Below, in pieces: positions 16,994-26,008 of a stretch of 64,000 bases of DNA; position 1 is the stretch's first letter, and every line of letters begins with the position of its first letter. The stretch covers positions 62,001 to 126,000 of the forward strand of contig NZ_JAPWIJ010000006.1 of assembly GCF_027270735.1 (NCBI RefSeq), read 5' to 3'. The position numbers were made by a program, and so were the translations under genes. The notes below the pieces were generated by a model. That model saw only the letters and a program-made list of their open reading frames with translations, did not search any database and was not told the origin of the DNA. This DNA is from Rhodococcus ruber. Its GTDB lineage: Bacteria; Actinomycetota; Actinomycetes; Mycobacteriales; Mycobacteriaceae.

Positions 16994-18025
16994 ATGTACG
17001 AAACCGAGATTCTCGCGGACGAGAAAGTACCCACGATCGAGATCGTTCGGGAGTTCGATGCAACGCCGGAGCAGGTGTTCCGCGCTCACATCGATCCCGA
17101 ACTGTACCGACAGTGGGTGGGGCCCAGATCGTTGACCACGCGAATTCTGAAGTGGGAGGGCCATACCGGAGGCTCCTGGGCATTCGCCAACGATCGGGAC
17201 GGCAAGGAGATCGCTGCTTTCTTCGGCAGCTTCCACGAGGTCAGGGACAACGAGCGGATCGTGTGGACGTTCACCTACGAGGGCCAACCCGATTCGGTTG
17301 CCCTCGAGACCCTCACATTCGAGGGCCGCGACGGCGGGGGCACGCTCCTGAAAGTTCTCAGTGTGATGTCGGACTTCGCAACTCGCGACGGGATGCTTTC
17401 CAGCGGAATGGATGTCGGGGTGAAAGAGGGCTACGAAAAACTCGACGAACTACTCGGACATCGAACAGGTCCGGCCCAGCAGCACCTACAGGACGCGGCA
17501 GCGTTCACCGCGCTCGTCGAGTCGGCCTCGCCCGAGGACTGGTCACGACCGAGCCCGGTATCGGTCTGGGCCGCAATCGATGTCGTGAAGCACCTGATCG
17601 AGTGGTCTCGCGGCTTTCTCGCGGGCGGCGCAGGAATCGAGTTCCAGACTCTCGACATCGGGGCCGACCCCGTCGCCGCGTGGAAGCGACACGTCGCCGA
17701 CATCCAGGCAATTCTCGACGACCCCTCCGACCGCGTGTTGAGCAACCCGCACACGGGAGACATGCCGGTGGACGAAGCGATCGACATGTTCTACACCGCC
17801 GACATCTGGATGCACTCCTGGGACCTGGCGAAAGCCCTTGGCCTGGAACCCAACTTGGGCCAGGATCGGTGCGCTGCGGCCCTCGCGGCCATGCGACCGA
17901 TGGAGCAGATGCTGCGGGACAGTGGGCAGTACGGGCCCGCCACCCCGGTCGGCGACGACGCGTCGGCTCAGGACAAGCTGATGGCCTTCATCGGCCGTGA
18001 CCCGGCCTGGACACCCCGGAGCTAA
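16994..18025 (+). CDS. SRPBCC (AHSA1) domain fused to TIGR03086/DinB-like metal-binding domain
   Basis: 343 residues from ATG 16994, 2 bp behind arsR. Residues 1-150 are an SRPBCC/AHSA1 hydrophobic-ligand domain (EIVREFDATPEQVFRAHIDP, then WVGPRSLTTRILKWEGHTGG). Residues about 155-343 resemble the mycothiol-dependent maleylpyruvate isomerase N-domain/TIGR03086 family, a DinB-like four-helix bundle. The metal ligands are in VVKHLIEWSRGF and ADIWMHSWDLAKALGL (His residues visible). The two domains are normally separate proteins. The TAA stop overlaps the convergent lipoprotein gene stop by 4 bp. A ligand-binding or mycothiol-linked detoxification role is inference. Confidence 0.87.
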   Translation: MYETEILADEKVPTIEIVREFDATPEQVFRAHIDPELYRQWVGPRSLTTRILKWEGHTGGSWAFANDRDGKEIAAFFGSFHEVRDNERIVWTFTYEGQPDSVALETLTFEGRDGGGTLLKVLSVMSDFATRDGMLSSGMDVGVKEGYEKLDELLGHRTGPAQQHLQDAAAFTALVESASPEDWSRPSPVSVWAAIDVVKHLIEWSRGFLAGGAGIEFQTLDIGADPVAAWKRHVADIQAILDDPSDRVLSNPHTGDMPVDEAIDMFYTADIWMHSWDLAKALGLEPNLGQDRCAAALAAMRPMEQMLRDSGQYGPATPVGDDASAQDKLMAFIGRDPAWTPRS

Positions 18026-19005
18026 CTTGCTATTGCCTCGAGTTGCGGTCGAATCTTGTTCAGCGAGTATTCGACCGACGCTTTCGACGGTGTATTGAAT
18101 CCGACGACCGTCCCGTAATCCACCACGGCTACTCCACCGCCCGACGCAGCAGGCAGACTGGAGAATCCCGGAAGCTTCTCCAGGTCTTCCCGCGTTCCCC
18201 CGTTGGGAAGCATCACGACCAGGTCGGCCGTCAGCACGTCGAGCCGCTCGGGGCTGAGCACGATGCGCCCGTGAGAGATATCGGGTGAATCGACCAGACT
18301 CTGCGGCACACTGAGCCCGATGCTGCCGAACACCTGGGCCGCACCGTCTTCGGGGTCGGCGACAACAGCCAACTGCTGGGAGTCGAAGACGAACTGGGAG
18401 AGCACCGCCGTCTTACCCTCGAGTCCCGGATAATCCCTCTCGATGTCGTCGGTGACGGCGTGGCCCTCGTCGATGATTCGCCGAGCGTCGTCTTCCCGAT
18501 CGAGCACGAGCCCGAGGGTCTCGATCTGCGATTCCCAGGTCTCGACCCGGTCCGACTCGGGCAAAATCGTAGGTGCGAAATCCGCCAGACCTGCATACGG
18601 TTCGATCGACGCAATTCCCGACACCAGGATCAGATCCGGCTCCAGTGCCGCGATCTGCTCGGTCGGCACCGCACCGTCCATCTGGTCGACCGCAGCCGGG
18701 TCGAGCATCTCGGCATCGGAACTCACTGCCGACTGCCAGGGGTAGAGCCCACGTTCGTTGCCGTTCGATCCTGCGGAGACATACCCGACGGGTTGCACGT
18801 CGAATTCGAGCAGCGCGTCGACCCACTGCTGTCCGAAGGCGACGATGCGCTCCGGCGTTCCCGTGATCTGTGTAGGTCCCGCAAGAGTGTCGATCGTGAC
18901 GGTGCGGACTTCGGATCCGGCGTCGTCAGCTGCCCCGCTGCTGCACGCGACCAGCGTCAATACGGTACTCAGACCGAGTGCACACCCCAGGAATGTCCGT
19001 TTCAT
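18022..19005 (-). CDS. Iron-siderophore ABC transporter substrate-binding lipoprotein (FecB-like)
   Basis: 327 residues. The signal peptide MKRTFLGCALGLSTVLTLVACS ends in lipobox LVAC. The mature part is a class III periplasmic-binding fold: RIVAFGQQWVDALLEF, PVGYVSAG, then IAALEPDLILVSG and a C-lobe with DLVVMLPNGGTREDLEKLPG. It should capture ferric siderophore outside the cell. No permease or ATPase gene is adjacent, so it is an orphan binding protein. A DtxR/IdeR-type iron box lies 10 bp upstream of the start, implying repression by iron. The stop overlaps the convergent SRPBCC gene. Confidence 0.9.
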   Translation of the reverse strand: MKRTFLGCALGLSTVLTLVACSSGAADDAGSEVRTVTIDTLAGPTQITGTPERIVAFGQQWVDALLEFDVQPVGYVSAGSNGNERGLYPWQSAVSSDAEMLDPAAVDQMDGAVPTEQIAALEPDLILVSGIASIEPYAGLADFAPTILPESDRVETWESQIETLGLVLDREDDARRIIDEGHAVTDDIERDYPGLEGKTAVLSQFVFDSQQLAVVADPEDGAAQVFGSIGLSVPQSLVDSPDISHGRIVLSPERLDVLTADLVVMLPNGGTREDLEKLPGFSSLPAASGGGVAVVDYGTVVGFNTPSKASVEYSLNKIRPQLEAIAS

Positions 19006-19014
19006 CCGCAGAAG

Positions 19015-19033
19015 TTAGCACAGGCTCACCTTG
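19015..19033. promoter_or_regulatory. IdeR/DtxR iron box
   Basis: The sequence TTAGCACAGGCTCACCTTG matches the 19-bp iron-box consensus TTAGGTTAGGCTAACCTAA at 13 positions, including TTAG, AGGCT and ACCT. Its position 10 bp before the siderophore-binding lipoprotein start fits a repressor site. Confidence 0.65.
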
Positions 19034-19049
19034 CTGCGGTGGCCTACCT

Positions 19050-20255
19050 TCAGAGGTACTTCTTCAGCTCCATCTTCGCGATCGACATCTTGTGCACCTC
19101 GTCCGGACCGTCGGCCAGACGCAGAGTGCGGATGTGGGCGTACATCATGGCGAGCGGGAAGTCGTTGCTCACTCCGCCGCCGCCGTGCACCTGGATGGCA
19201 CGGTCGATGATCTTCAGCGCCATTTCCGGAGCCGCGACCTTGATGGCCGCGATCTCGGTGCGCGCCTCCTTGTTCCCGACGGTGTCCATCAGGTATGCGG
19301 CTTTGAACGTGAGCAGTCGCGTCTTCTCGATCTCGATGCGCGCCTCGGCGATCCAGTCCTGGATGTTCGAGCGCATCGCCACCGGCTTACCGAACGTCAC
19401 TCGCGATACCGCACGGCGACACAGCAATTCGAGCGCACGCTCGGCCACGCCGATGGTGCGCATCGCGTGGTGGATGCGGCCAGGTCCCAAGCGCGCCTGG
19501 CTGATGGCGAAGCCCTCACCAGGCCCCTTCAACACGTCCTTCGCCGGTACCCGCACATCCTCGAAGAGCACTTCGGCGTGACCTTCGCGGTCGATGTAAC
19601 CGAACACCGGCAGGTTGCGCAGGACGGTGACACCCGGTGCGTCGATGGGTACCACCAGCATCGACTGTTGACGGTGCGTGGCCGCCTCGGGATCGGTCTT
19701 GCCCATGACGATGAGAACCTTGCAGTTCTTGTGCATTGCGTTGGACGTCCACCACTTTCGACCGTTCAGGATGAAGTCGTCCCCGTCGCGGTCCATCTTC
19801 ATGGCGATGTTCGTGGCGTCGGAGCTCGCCACGTCAGGTTCGGTCATCGCAAAGGCAGAGCGAATCTTGCCGTCCAGCAACGGCGTCAAGTACTTCTCTT
19901 TGTGCTCGTCGGTGCCGAAGAGCGTGAACACCTCCATGTTGCCGGTATCGGGTGCGTTGCAGTTGCACGCCTCGGGGGCAAGCAGGCTGCGGCCCATGAT
20001 CTCGGCGAGCGGGGCGTACTCCAGGTTGGTCAGGCCGGGGCCCCACTCGGGGTGCGGGTGGAACAGATTCCACAGTCCACGTGAGCGCGCTTCCTTCTTC
20101 AGATCCTCGATGATCGGCGGCTGGAAATGTGGGTCGCCGGAGTCGAGCATCTGCTGCTCGTACACGGCCTCGGCCGGGTAGACGTGAGAGTCCATGAACT
20201 CCAACAGATCCGACTCGTACTTCTTCGCGCGCTCACTGGTCTCGAAAAATGCCAC
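19050..20255 (-). CDS. Acyl-CoA dehydrogenase family protein
   Basis: 401 residues, full length. The FAD/substrate region reads [20 protein letters not shown] and [11 protein letters not shown], and the C-terminal domain has [20 protein letters not shown] and [20 protein letters not shown]. Overall it resembles the ACAD10/ACAD11-type group with the N-terminal [24 protein letters not shown] helix. It would oxidise an acyl-CoA to the 2-enoyl-CoA using FAD. The SDR gene upstream on the same strand ends 9 bp before this start, so the pair is an operon for fatty-acid, branched or steroid-derived acyl chain breakdown. Confidence 0.94.
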   Translation of the reverse strand: MAFFETSERAKKYESDLLEFMDSHVYPAEAVYEQQMLDSGDPHFQPPIIEDLKKEARSRGLWNLFHPHPEWGPGLTNLEYAPLAEIMGRSLLAPEACNCNAPDTGNMEVFTLFGTDEHKEKYLTPLLDGKIRSAFAMTEPDVASSDATNIAMKMDRDGDDFILNGRKWWTSNAMHKNCKVLIVMGKTDPEAATHRQQSMLVVPIDAPGVTVLRNLPVFGYIDREGHAEVLFEDVRVPAKDVLKGPGEGFAISQARLGPGRIHHAMRTIGVAERALELLCRRAVSRVTFGKPVAMRSNIQDWIAEARIEIEKTRLLTFKAAYLMDTVGNKEARTEIAAIKVAAPEMALKIIDRAIQVHGGGGVSNDFPLAMMYAHIRTLRLADGPDEVHKMSIAKMELKKYL

Positions 20256-20264
20256 GGTGGGCCC

Positions 20265-21086
20265 CTAACGGTTGTTGTCGAGCAAGCTGTCCTGGTAGCG
20301 ACGCATGCCGCGCAACCACCGGTCGTAATCGGCACCCTTGTTGCGGTACATGTCCAGTACGTTCTCGTGCGGCAGGATCAGGAACTGCTCGCGGTCCATC
20401 GCGTCGAGCACCACATCGGCAACGTCGAGCGGTTCGAGTACGGCACCGGCGCTCAGCACCGCCGCAGTTGCGGCTGCTCCCAACGCATCTCCGGACTCGC
20501 GTCCCTCGTAGAGCAGTTTGGTGTTGACGCCCATCGGGCATAGGCAACTGACACGAATGCCTCGGTTGCCGTAGGTGACGTTCAGCCACTCGGCGAATCC
20601 GACGGCCGCATGCTTGGTCGTTGCGTATGTGGCCGAACCGATCTGGGTGAGCAGACCAGCCGCAGAGGCGGTGCTGACGAAGTACCCCTCACCGCGCTCG
20701 AGCCAACCCGGCACCAATAACTGCGCAGCGCGTATGTGGGCGCGCACGTTCACATCGAACGAGAGGTCCCAGTCCTGTTCGGTGGCGTCGAGTCCGGGTG
20801 CACCGCTGATGCCTGCGTTGGCGAAGTAGAGATCGACCGGACCGAACGAGTCCTCGGCCTGTGCGATCAGCCGCTCGATATCCGCGATGTTCGACGCATC
20901 CGCAGCAACCGCGACGGCCGTCCCCGGCCGGTCTCGTTCGATAGCGTCGACCACCGCCTGGGCCGTCTTTCCGTCGAGGTCGGAGACGACGACGCGTGCT
21001 CCGTGCTCCGAAAGTCGAGCAGCGATGGCCCCGCCGATTCCGCCACCACCGCCGGTGACGATGGCAACCTTGCCTTCTACCTTCAT
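20265..21086 (-). CDS. Short-chain dehydrogenase/reductase, operonic with acyl-CoA dehydrogenase
   Basis: 273 residues from ATG 21086. It is a classical SDR: TGGGGGIGGA cofactor loop, FANAGISG, Ser in VSTASAAG and YATTK catalytic pair. The likely reaction is NAD(P)-dependent 3-hydroxyacyl or alcohol/ketone conversion; the substrate is unknown. An imperfect palindrome at 21099-21122 lies 12 bp upstream of the start and may bind a TetR-type lipid regulator. Confidence 0.92.
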   Translation of the reverse strand: MKVEGKVAIVTGGGGGIGGAIAARLSEHGARVVVSDLDGKTAQAVVDAIERDRPGTAVAVAADASNIADIERLIAQAEDSFGPVDLYFANAGISGAPGLDATEQDWDLSFDVNVRAHIRAAQLLVPGWLERGEGYFVSTASAAGLLTQIGSATYATTKHAAVGFAEWLNVTYGNRGIRVSCLCPMGVNTKLLYEGRESGDALGAAATAAVLSAGAVLEPLDVADVVLDAMDREQFLILPHENVLDMYRNKGADYDRWLRGMRRYQDSLLDNNR

Positions 21087-21098
21087 GCCCCAGGTATA

Positions 21099-21122
21099 GT
21101 TGAAGTCAGATTCAAGTTCAAC
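21099..21122. promoter_or_regulatory. Imperfect palindrome upstream of the SDR/acyl-CoA dehydrogenase operon
   Basis: Outer arms GTTGAA (21099-21104) and TTCAAC (21117-21122) are perfectly complementary over 24 bp. An inner TGAA-N6-TTCA pair overlaps them. The placement just before the start suggests an operator; the protein that binds it is not encoded next door. Confidence 0.4.
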
Positions 21123-21156
21123 CCTGGTTCGATGAACGGCCACCTCAGCCGGGGTG

Positions 21157-22017
21157 TCATGCCCTCGGCCGCGTCGGATCGGTGATCCATCCCGACCACG
21201 ATCCCGGATACAACGCAGCGTCGATACCCGCCAATTCGAGCGCGAGGATCTGGTGCGCGGCGGTCACCCCTGACCCGCAGTAGACAGCGACGTCTTTCCC
21301 TTCGGGCACGAGTCCACCGAATGTGCCATCGAGTACCTCGGGGTCCAGGAACTTGCCGTCCGAATCGACGTTGTCGGTCGTCGGTCGGTTGATCGCGCCC
21401 GGGATGTGACCGGCCACGGGGTCCACCGGCTCCACCTCGCCGCGGAATCGTTCGGGTGCCCGCGCGTCGAGCAGTACGTTGTCTCGGGCGAAATCGAGTA
21501 CGTCGTCCACGTCGAGAACTCGTGCCAGGGATGGCCGGGCAGTGAACGATCCGGCTGCGACGATCGACGGTTCGGTTCCGATCGGGAATCCGGCGGCCAC
21601 CCACTGAGCCAAACCGCCGTCGAGGACTCGCACGTCCGCGTGGCCGTAGTAGCGCAACAGCCACCAGCCGCGCGCGGCCGCGGTCGCCGGTCCTCCGTCG
21701 TAGACCACAACCGAGGAGTCGTCGCTGACGCCGGCACCGCGCATCGCTGCGACGAAGGTCTCCTCGTCGGGCAATGGGTGACGGCCGCGGTGATTCGGGT
21801 CGTTCCTGCTGGCTCCACTCCCGTGGTCCGGCGGGGCGGCCAGATCGGCATCGAGGTCGACGAATTGTGCGTGCGGGATGTGTCCGAGCTCGTAACCTGC
21901 TCCGTCGCTGCCGGTCTGAAGCGTGAACCGGATGTCGAGGACGACGGGGGCCCGTCCCATCTCGAAGAGATCGTGCAGTTCGGCGGCAGAGATCAGCGGC
22001 GAAGGGCTCATAAGCAT
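21157..22017 (-). CDS. Sulfurtransferase (two-domain rhodanese)
   Basis: 286 residues made of two rhodanese domains. The N-terminal inactive-type domain contains VVLDIRFTL, GHIPHAQFVDLD and YDGGPATAAARGWWLLRYYG. The C-terminal domain carries LLDARAPERFRGEVEPVDPV, GHIPGAINRP and the active loop CGSGVTA with the persulfide Cys. It should transfer sulfane sulfur from thiosulfate or 3-mercaptopyruvate to an acceptor in the cytoplasm. The alternative start ATG 22011 (MSPSP) is equally plausible. It is divergent from the old-yellow-enzyme gene with about 60 bp between. Confidence 0.93.
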   Translation of the reverse strand: MLMSPSPLISAAELHDLFEMGRAPVVLDIRFTLQTGSDGAGYELGHIPHAQFVDLDADLAAPPDHGSGASRNDPNHRGRHPLPDEETFVAAMRGAGVSDDSSVVVYDGGPATAAARGWWLLRYYGHADVRVLDGGLAQWVAAGFPIGTEPSIVAAGSFTARPSLARVLDVDDVLDFARDNVLLDARAPERFRGEVEPVDPVAGHIPGAINRPTTDNVDSDGKFLDPEVLDGTFGGLVPEGKDVAVYCGSGVTAAHQILALELAGIDAALYPGSWSGWITDPTRPRA

Positions 22018-22076
22018 CCGACGCTAACAGCCCCGCGCGGGGAATAGCTCGGTGTTGCATCAGGTTGTGCGCAGGC

Positions 22077-23222
22077 GTGACCGAAACTGCACCCACAACT
22101 CAGCATCTGTCCACCACCGGGCTCTTCGAGCCGTTCGAGGTCAAGTCGCTGAAGCTGCGCAACCGCTTCGCCATGGCCCCGATGACGCGAGCCTTCTCAC
22201 CCGATGGCATCCCGGGCCCGGATGTGGCCGAGTACTACCGCAAGCGCGCAGCCGGTGGCACCGGCCTCATCATCACCGAGGGCACCTACATCCCCGACCC
22301 GGCGGCCGGTCCTCACACTCGCGTTCCACGGATCTACGGCGACGCCAGCCTCGAAGGCTGGAAGGGCGTCGTCGACGCAGTGCACGCCGAAGGCAGCGCA
22401 ATCATTCCGCAGCTGTGGCACCTCGGGGTCGAGCGTGGCACCGAGCCGCGCCTGTTCCCCGACGTCACCACCGTCAGCCCGTCCGGAATTGCACTCGACG
22501 GCTCCTCGGTCGGTCGAGCCTTCACCGACGCCGACCTCGACGAACTCACCTCGCAGTGGGTACAGGCTGCGGTCAACGCGAAGAACACCGGCTTCGACGG
22601 CCTCGAACTGCACGGCGCTCACGGTTACCTGCTCGACGAGTTTCTTTGGGCCACAACGAACGTGCGCGACGACGAGTTCGGCGGCTCGCTCGAAGCCCGC
22701 ACCCGTTTCCCCGCACAGGTCGTTGCTGCGATTCGTGCGGCCGTCGGCGAGGACTTCGCCATCGTGTACCGATTCTCTCAGTGGAAGAGCAACCACTTCG
22801 ACGCTCGGATCGCACAGAATCCCGAGGAACTCGGACGCGTCCTGACGCCACTGGTCGACGCCGGAGTGGACGTGTTGCACGCCTCGACCCGACGCCACTG
22901 GGATCCGGCGTTCCCCGAGCTGGACGGTAACGACGGAAAGCTGGGCTTGGCCGGTTGGACCCGCAAGCTCACCGGAGTTCCGACGATCACCGTCGGATCG
23001 GTCGGTCTCGACTCGGTGTTCACATCGGCATGGTCGGAGGATGCTGCGTCGGGAGTGACCGGATTGGACGCGCTCGTCGGTCAATTCGAGGACAACGAGT
23101 TCGATCTGGTGGCCGTCGGGCGCGCGTTGCTGTCCGATCCGGAGTGGGTGAACAAGGTGGGCGACGGCCGCGTGGACGAGCGCATCGAATTCACGCGCGA
23201 CCACATTCAGCACCTGGTCTGA
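22077..23222 (+). CDS. NADH:flavin oxidoreductase, old yellow enzyme family
   Basis: 381 residues from GTG 22077 (a TTG at 22065 is in frame). It is an FMN TIM barrel with LFEPFEVKSLKLRNRFAMAP, the HLGVERG region, ELHGAHGYLLDEFLW (a hallmark of the family), NVRDDEFGGSLEARTRF and VGRALLSDPEW near the end. It reduces activated C=C bonds such as enones or nitro compounds using NAD(P)H. It is monocistronic between the rhodanese and the convergent DUF222 gene. Confidence 0.93.
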   Translation: MTETAPTTQHLSTTGLFEPFEVKSLKLRNRFAMAPMTRAFSPDGIPGPDVAEYYRKRAAGGTGLIITEGTYIPDPAAGPHTRVPRIYGDASLEGWKGVVDAVHAEGSAIIPQLWHLGVERGTEPRLFPDVTTVSPSGIALDGSSVGRAFTDADLDELTSQWVQAAVNAKNTGFDGLELHGAHGYLLDEFLWATTNVRDDEFGGSLEARTRFPAQVVAAIRAAVGEDFAIVYRFSQWKSNHFDARIAQNPEELGRVLTPLVDAGVDVLHASTRRHWDPAFPELDGNDGKLGLAGWTRKLTGVPTITVGSVGLDSVFTSAWSEDAASGVTGLDALVGQFEDNEFDLVAVGRALLSDPEWVNKVGDGRVDERIEFTRDHIQHLV

Positions 23223-23255
23223 CGGAGCAGGCACTTGGTCTGACGGCAGCATCGC

Positions 23256-25595
23256 CTAGAACGGCGGTGCTGCCGTTTGGTCTGTCTCGGGTTGTTCGTT
23301 GTCGGGTGGGTTCGGGTAGGCGATGATGCCGGATCGTCTGGGTTTGGTGGGGATGTGTGGTCTCAGGTCGTTGCCGAGGATGGGTACGGCTGTGCCGTTG
23401 GTGGGCAGGGTGATGCGGGTGGTCTTGGAGGTGGAGGTCCACAGGATCGCGCCGCCGGGGAGCATGACGGCTGTCCAGTAGCCGGCGGTTTTGACGGTGT
23501 GGTGGAACTCGCAGAGGCATTGGAGGTTGTTGACCGTCGTCCAGCCGCCGCCGCGGGGGTTGGCGTGATCGAAGGGGATCACGTGGTCGAGTTGGCAGTG
23601 TGCGGCGGGGCGGTGGCAGTAGGGGAAGCGGCAGTGTCGGTCGCGGAGGCGGACGGCTGCGGTGGTGAGGGTGTCGGGTCGGTAGATCAGCGCGTGGTCG
23701 GTCAGTGGGTCGCGTGCGACGGATTTTCCGAGGGTGGGGTCGGCGGCGATCGCGGCTTCGAGTGCAGCGGCGAGGGAGGCGTTGCCGAGGTAGAGGCCCG
23801 AGGGTGTGCGGTGTGCTGCGCGGATGGCGTGGTTGGTGCGCCGGGTTGCGGAGGGCAGGTCGAGGGCAGAGCTGTGCCGTGTGCCCCTGCCGACGGGTGT
23901 GTGGGTGCAGAACAGGGCCGCGGCGGAGGTCAACGATCCCAGGCGACGCTGGTGTGGGTTGTCGCTGGCGGTAGCGGCAGTCGAGGCTGTTCCCGGTGCC
24001 GGGCCTTCGGCTGACATCGGACCGGATGATGCAGAGCCGGGTGCTGTGGAGCCGGATGGTGTTGCGGACGAGCGTGATTGAGAACCGATCGGCGCAGGGT
24101 CAGGTGCCGGCGATGTCTGTTCCGCAGGCAATTGCGATGCTGTCGCGGGTTCAGACGATGCGGCTGCCTCAGGGTCGGTGTGAGACGTTGCCTCCGCTAG
24201 CGGGTCGGTCACCGGTGACCCTGCACGTGTTGCGGCGTGCTTCCGTGCAGAATCGGCTGAGTCCGGTTCGGGAGTTGCCGACGGATCGGTCGCAAGTGCG
24301 GGCGTGGACTCGTCGTTCCGCTCGGTCTCGTCGGTCTCGCCGTTCCCCTCGGACTCGTCAGCATCTGCGGTCTCGTCGACCTCATCCGCCGGTGTCTCGG
24401 GTGCCTCCGCTGGTGCTGCTGATGATGGTGCCGAGGCATTCCCCTGTGCAGGTGCAGGTGCAGGGGCACTGGCCGAAGTCGGTTCGCTCGAGGAATCAGC
24501 CTCCCTACCCGAATCCGTGGCCGACCCCATTCCCCCATCAGCATCAGCAGCCGAGTCCGCGCCGGCATCTCCTTCTGCATCTCCTTCTGCAGCGGTGCCG
24601 GCTTCCGTCGCTGTTTCCGTCTCGGGTTCCTTTGCAGGATCTGAGCTTTCACCGCCCGAGCGTCGTTCCCATTCCCCGGTTTCCGGGTTCTGCACGGCCA
24701 GGCCCAGTTTCTCGGCGAGGGTGACTGCGTCGGTGAGCAGGATCTGCCACTGACTGTTGCGTGCCAACTCACGCGCGAGGTCGGGGTCGATCGATCCGTG
24801 CCCGGCCAGATACGCCGGGTTCGCGAGTAACCCGATGAGGGTGGCGATATCGACGGTGACCATCGTCAACGGCACCCGACGATCCGGCAATGCCGCATCT
24901 TTTTTCGGGCAGTCATCACGGTGGCACAGACATGCCAGGCGGGGTTCGCCGTGCATGCGGGCCATGAACGCATCACACAACCGGTCTTGTTTGCCGCGGG
25001 GGTCTTTGGGGCAGAGGGTGTCGGCCATTTCCTCGAGGAGTTGCCATGCGGCGGCGGCCTCGGGTGCGGTCAGCTCGGCCCGGATGCGGGCCAGTTCCCC
25101 GGCGGGGCTGTAGGAAACGTGGCGGAACCTCTTGGCGAATTCCCGCAGTGCAGCTGCTTCCTCGGGGGCGACCCGCAGCAGGATGTCCCAGATCTCCTTC
25201 TCCAGCGGACCTGGTGACGACCGACGGGCCGCCTCGACGATCTCGTCCTCGACCATCGTGACGATGTCGTCGGAAAGGTTGTCGAGGATCCGGCACACCG
25301 TCCGGACTCGCGGGAGGTCGATCTCCCCGGCCTCGAACGCGGACCGCAGCAGTGGAAGTCGGGTATGCAAGGCGACGCCCACGGAGACGTACGCCTCGGC
25401 GACCGTCGCCGAACATCCCAACGCCACTGCCATCTCGGTGCGTCCGTACCGGCTGTAGTGCTTGTACTTGGTGTCGTGGGTGATCCAGCTCCGATGGACG
25501 TCGTAGCAGGCGGAAATCTTACGAGACGCAAGACGATTCTCTGCCTGTGCGGCAGCGGTCAACGCCTCCAGCGACACGGTCGGTACTGCACCCAT
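23256..25595 (-). CDS. DUF222 / HNH endonuclease (13E12-type) protein with long acidic linker
   Basis: 779 residues from ATG 25595; GTG 25601 is also possible. The N-terminal DUF222 domain (about 1-300) contains VGVALHTRLPLLRSAFEAGE and IDLPRVRTVCRIL. Residues about 320-580 are a low-complexity linker rich in Ala, Glu, Asp, Ser, Thr and Pro. The C-terminal HNH nuclease reads CRFPYCHRPAAHCQLDHVIP, then NLQCLCEFHHTVKT. Many actinobacteria carry several such 13E12 proteins, which are typically shorter (about 400-500 residues). The linker is the main oddity. DNA cleavage is plausible from the intact Cys/His motif, but the biological role is unknown. Confidence 0.88.
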   Translation of the reverse strand: MGAVPTVSLEALTAAAQAENRLASRKISACYDVHRSWITHDTKYKHYSRYGRTEMAVALGCSATVAEAYVSVGVALHTRLPLLRSAFEAGEIDLPRVRTVCRILDNLSDDIVTMVEDEIVEAARRSSPGPLEKEIWDILLRVAPEEAAALREFAKRFRHVSYSPAGELARIRAELTAPEAAAAWQLLEEMADTLCPKDPRGKQDRLCDAFMARMHGEPRLACLCHRDDCPKKDAALPDRRVPLTMVTVDIATLIGLLANPAYLAGHGSIDPDLARELARNSQWQILLTDAVTLAEKLGLAVQNPETGEWERRSGGESSDPAKEPETETATEAGTAAEGDAEGDAGADSAADADGGMGSATDSGREADSSSEPTSASAPAPAPAQGNASAPSSAAPAEAPETPADEVDETADADESEGNGETDETERNDESTPALATDPSATPEPDSADSARKHAATRAGSPVTDPLAEATSHTDPEAAASSEPATASQLPAEQTSPAPDPAPIGSQSRSSATPSGSTAPGSASSGPMSAEGPAPGTASTAATASDNPHQRRLGSLTSAAALFCTHTPVGRGTRHSSALDLPSATRRTNHAIRAAHRTPSGLYLGNASLAAALEAAIAADPTLGKSVARDPLTDHALIYRPDTLTTAAVRLRDRHCRFPYCHRPAAHCQLDHVIPFDHANPRGGGWTTVNNLQCLCEFHHTVKTAGYWTAVMLPGGAILWTSTSKTTRITLPTNGTAVPILGNDLRPHIPTKPRRSGIIAYPNPPDNEQPETDQTAAPPF

Positions 25596-25735
25596 TTTCA
25601 CCCCCCGGTGAGCCGAAACAAGAACGCATGTTCGAACAGAATGAAGACTATCTCGACCCACCGACAAGAACGCTCGAGCCTCGAGAAGGTCGGCTGGCCT
25701 GCCACAATTCGCCAGATCGTTCTACACTTCGACCC

Positions 25736-26008
25736 ATGACCGAGCCCGATTCCACCGCGGCCGAGCTGTCCGAGTTGCGCGCCCAGGCAAGCACAGGCGA
25801 TCAGGATGCACTCGACCAGTTGGTCGAACTCGCAGGCTCTCGAAACGACCTCGCCGAACTGCGCGCCCTCGCCGATGCAGGCAGTACCGATGCCGTCGAC
25901 ATCCTGGTCGAACTTGCCGGTGAACGCGGTGATCGCCTCGAGCTCCAGAGACTGGCGGCCGCAGGCAGCCAGGACGCCGCAGACATTCTCGACGAGCTCG
26001 ACAGCTAG
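25736..26008 (+). CDS. Small 28-residue-repeat protein
   Basis: 90 residues from ATG 25736. After a short N-terminus it consists of about 2.7 copies of a 28-residue alpha-helical repeat starting at residues 14, 42 and 70. The pattern is LRxLAxAGSxDAxDxLVELA, ending G-x-R-x-D. The layout resembles a minimal Sel1- or HEAT-like solenoid. It is acidic, with no signal peptide. The stop (TAG) overlaps the convergent IclR stop in a shared CTAG. I do not know its function; a capping or adaptor role is possible. Confidence 0.75.
   Translation: MTEPDSTAAELSELRAQASTGDQDALDQLVELAGSRNDLAELRALADAGSTDAVDILVELAGERGDRLELQRLAAAGSQDAADILDELDS

Noticed and set aside
22197-23252. Minus-strand open frame opposite the old yellow enzyme gene
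   Set aside because: No recognisable domain; the plus-strand protein is full length and motif-rich.
23950-24700. Plus-strand frames in the DUF222 linker region
   Set aside because: Low-complexity complement of the Ala/Glu-rich linker, no start signal or motif.
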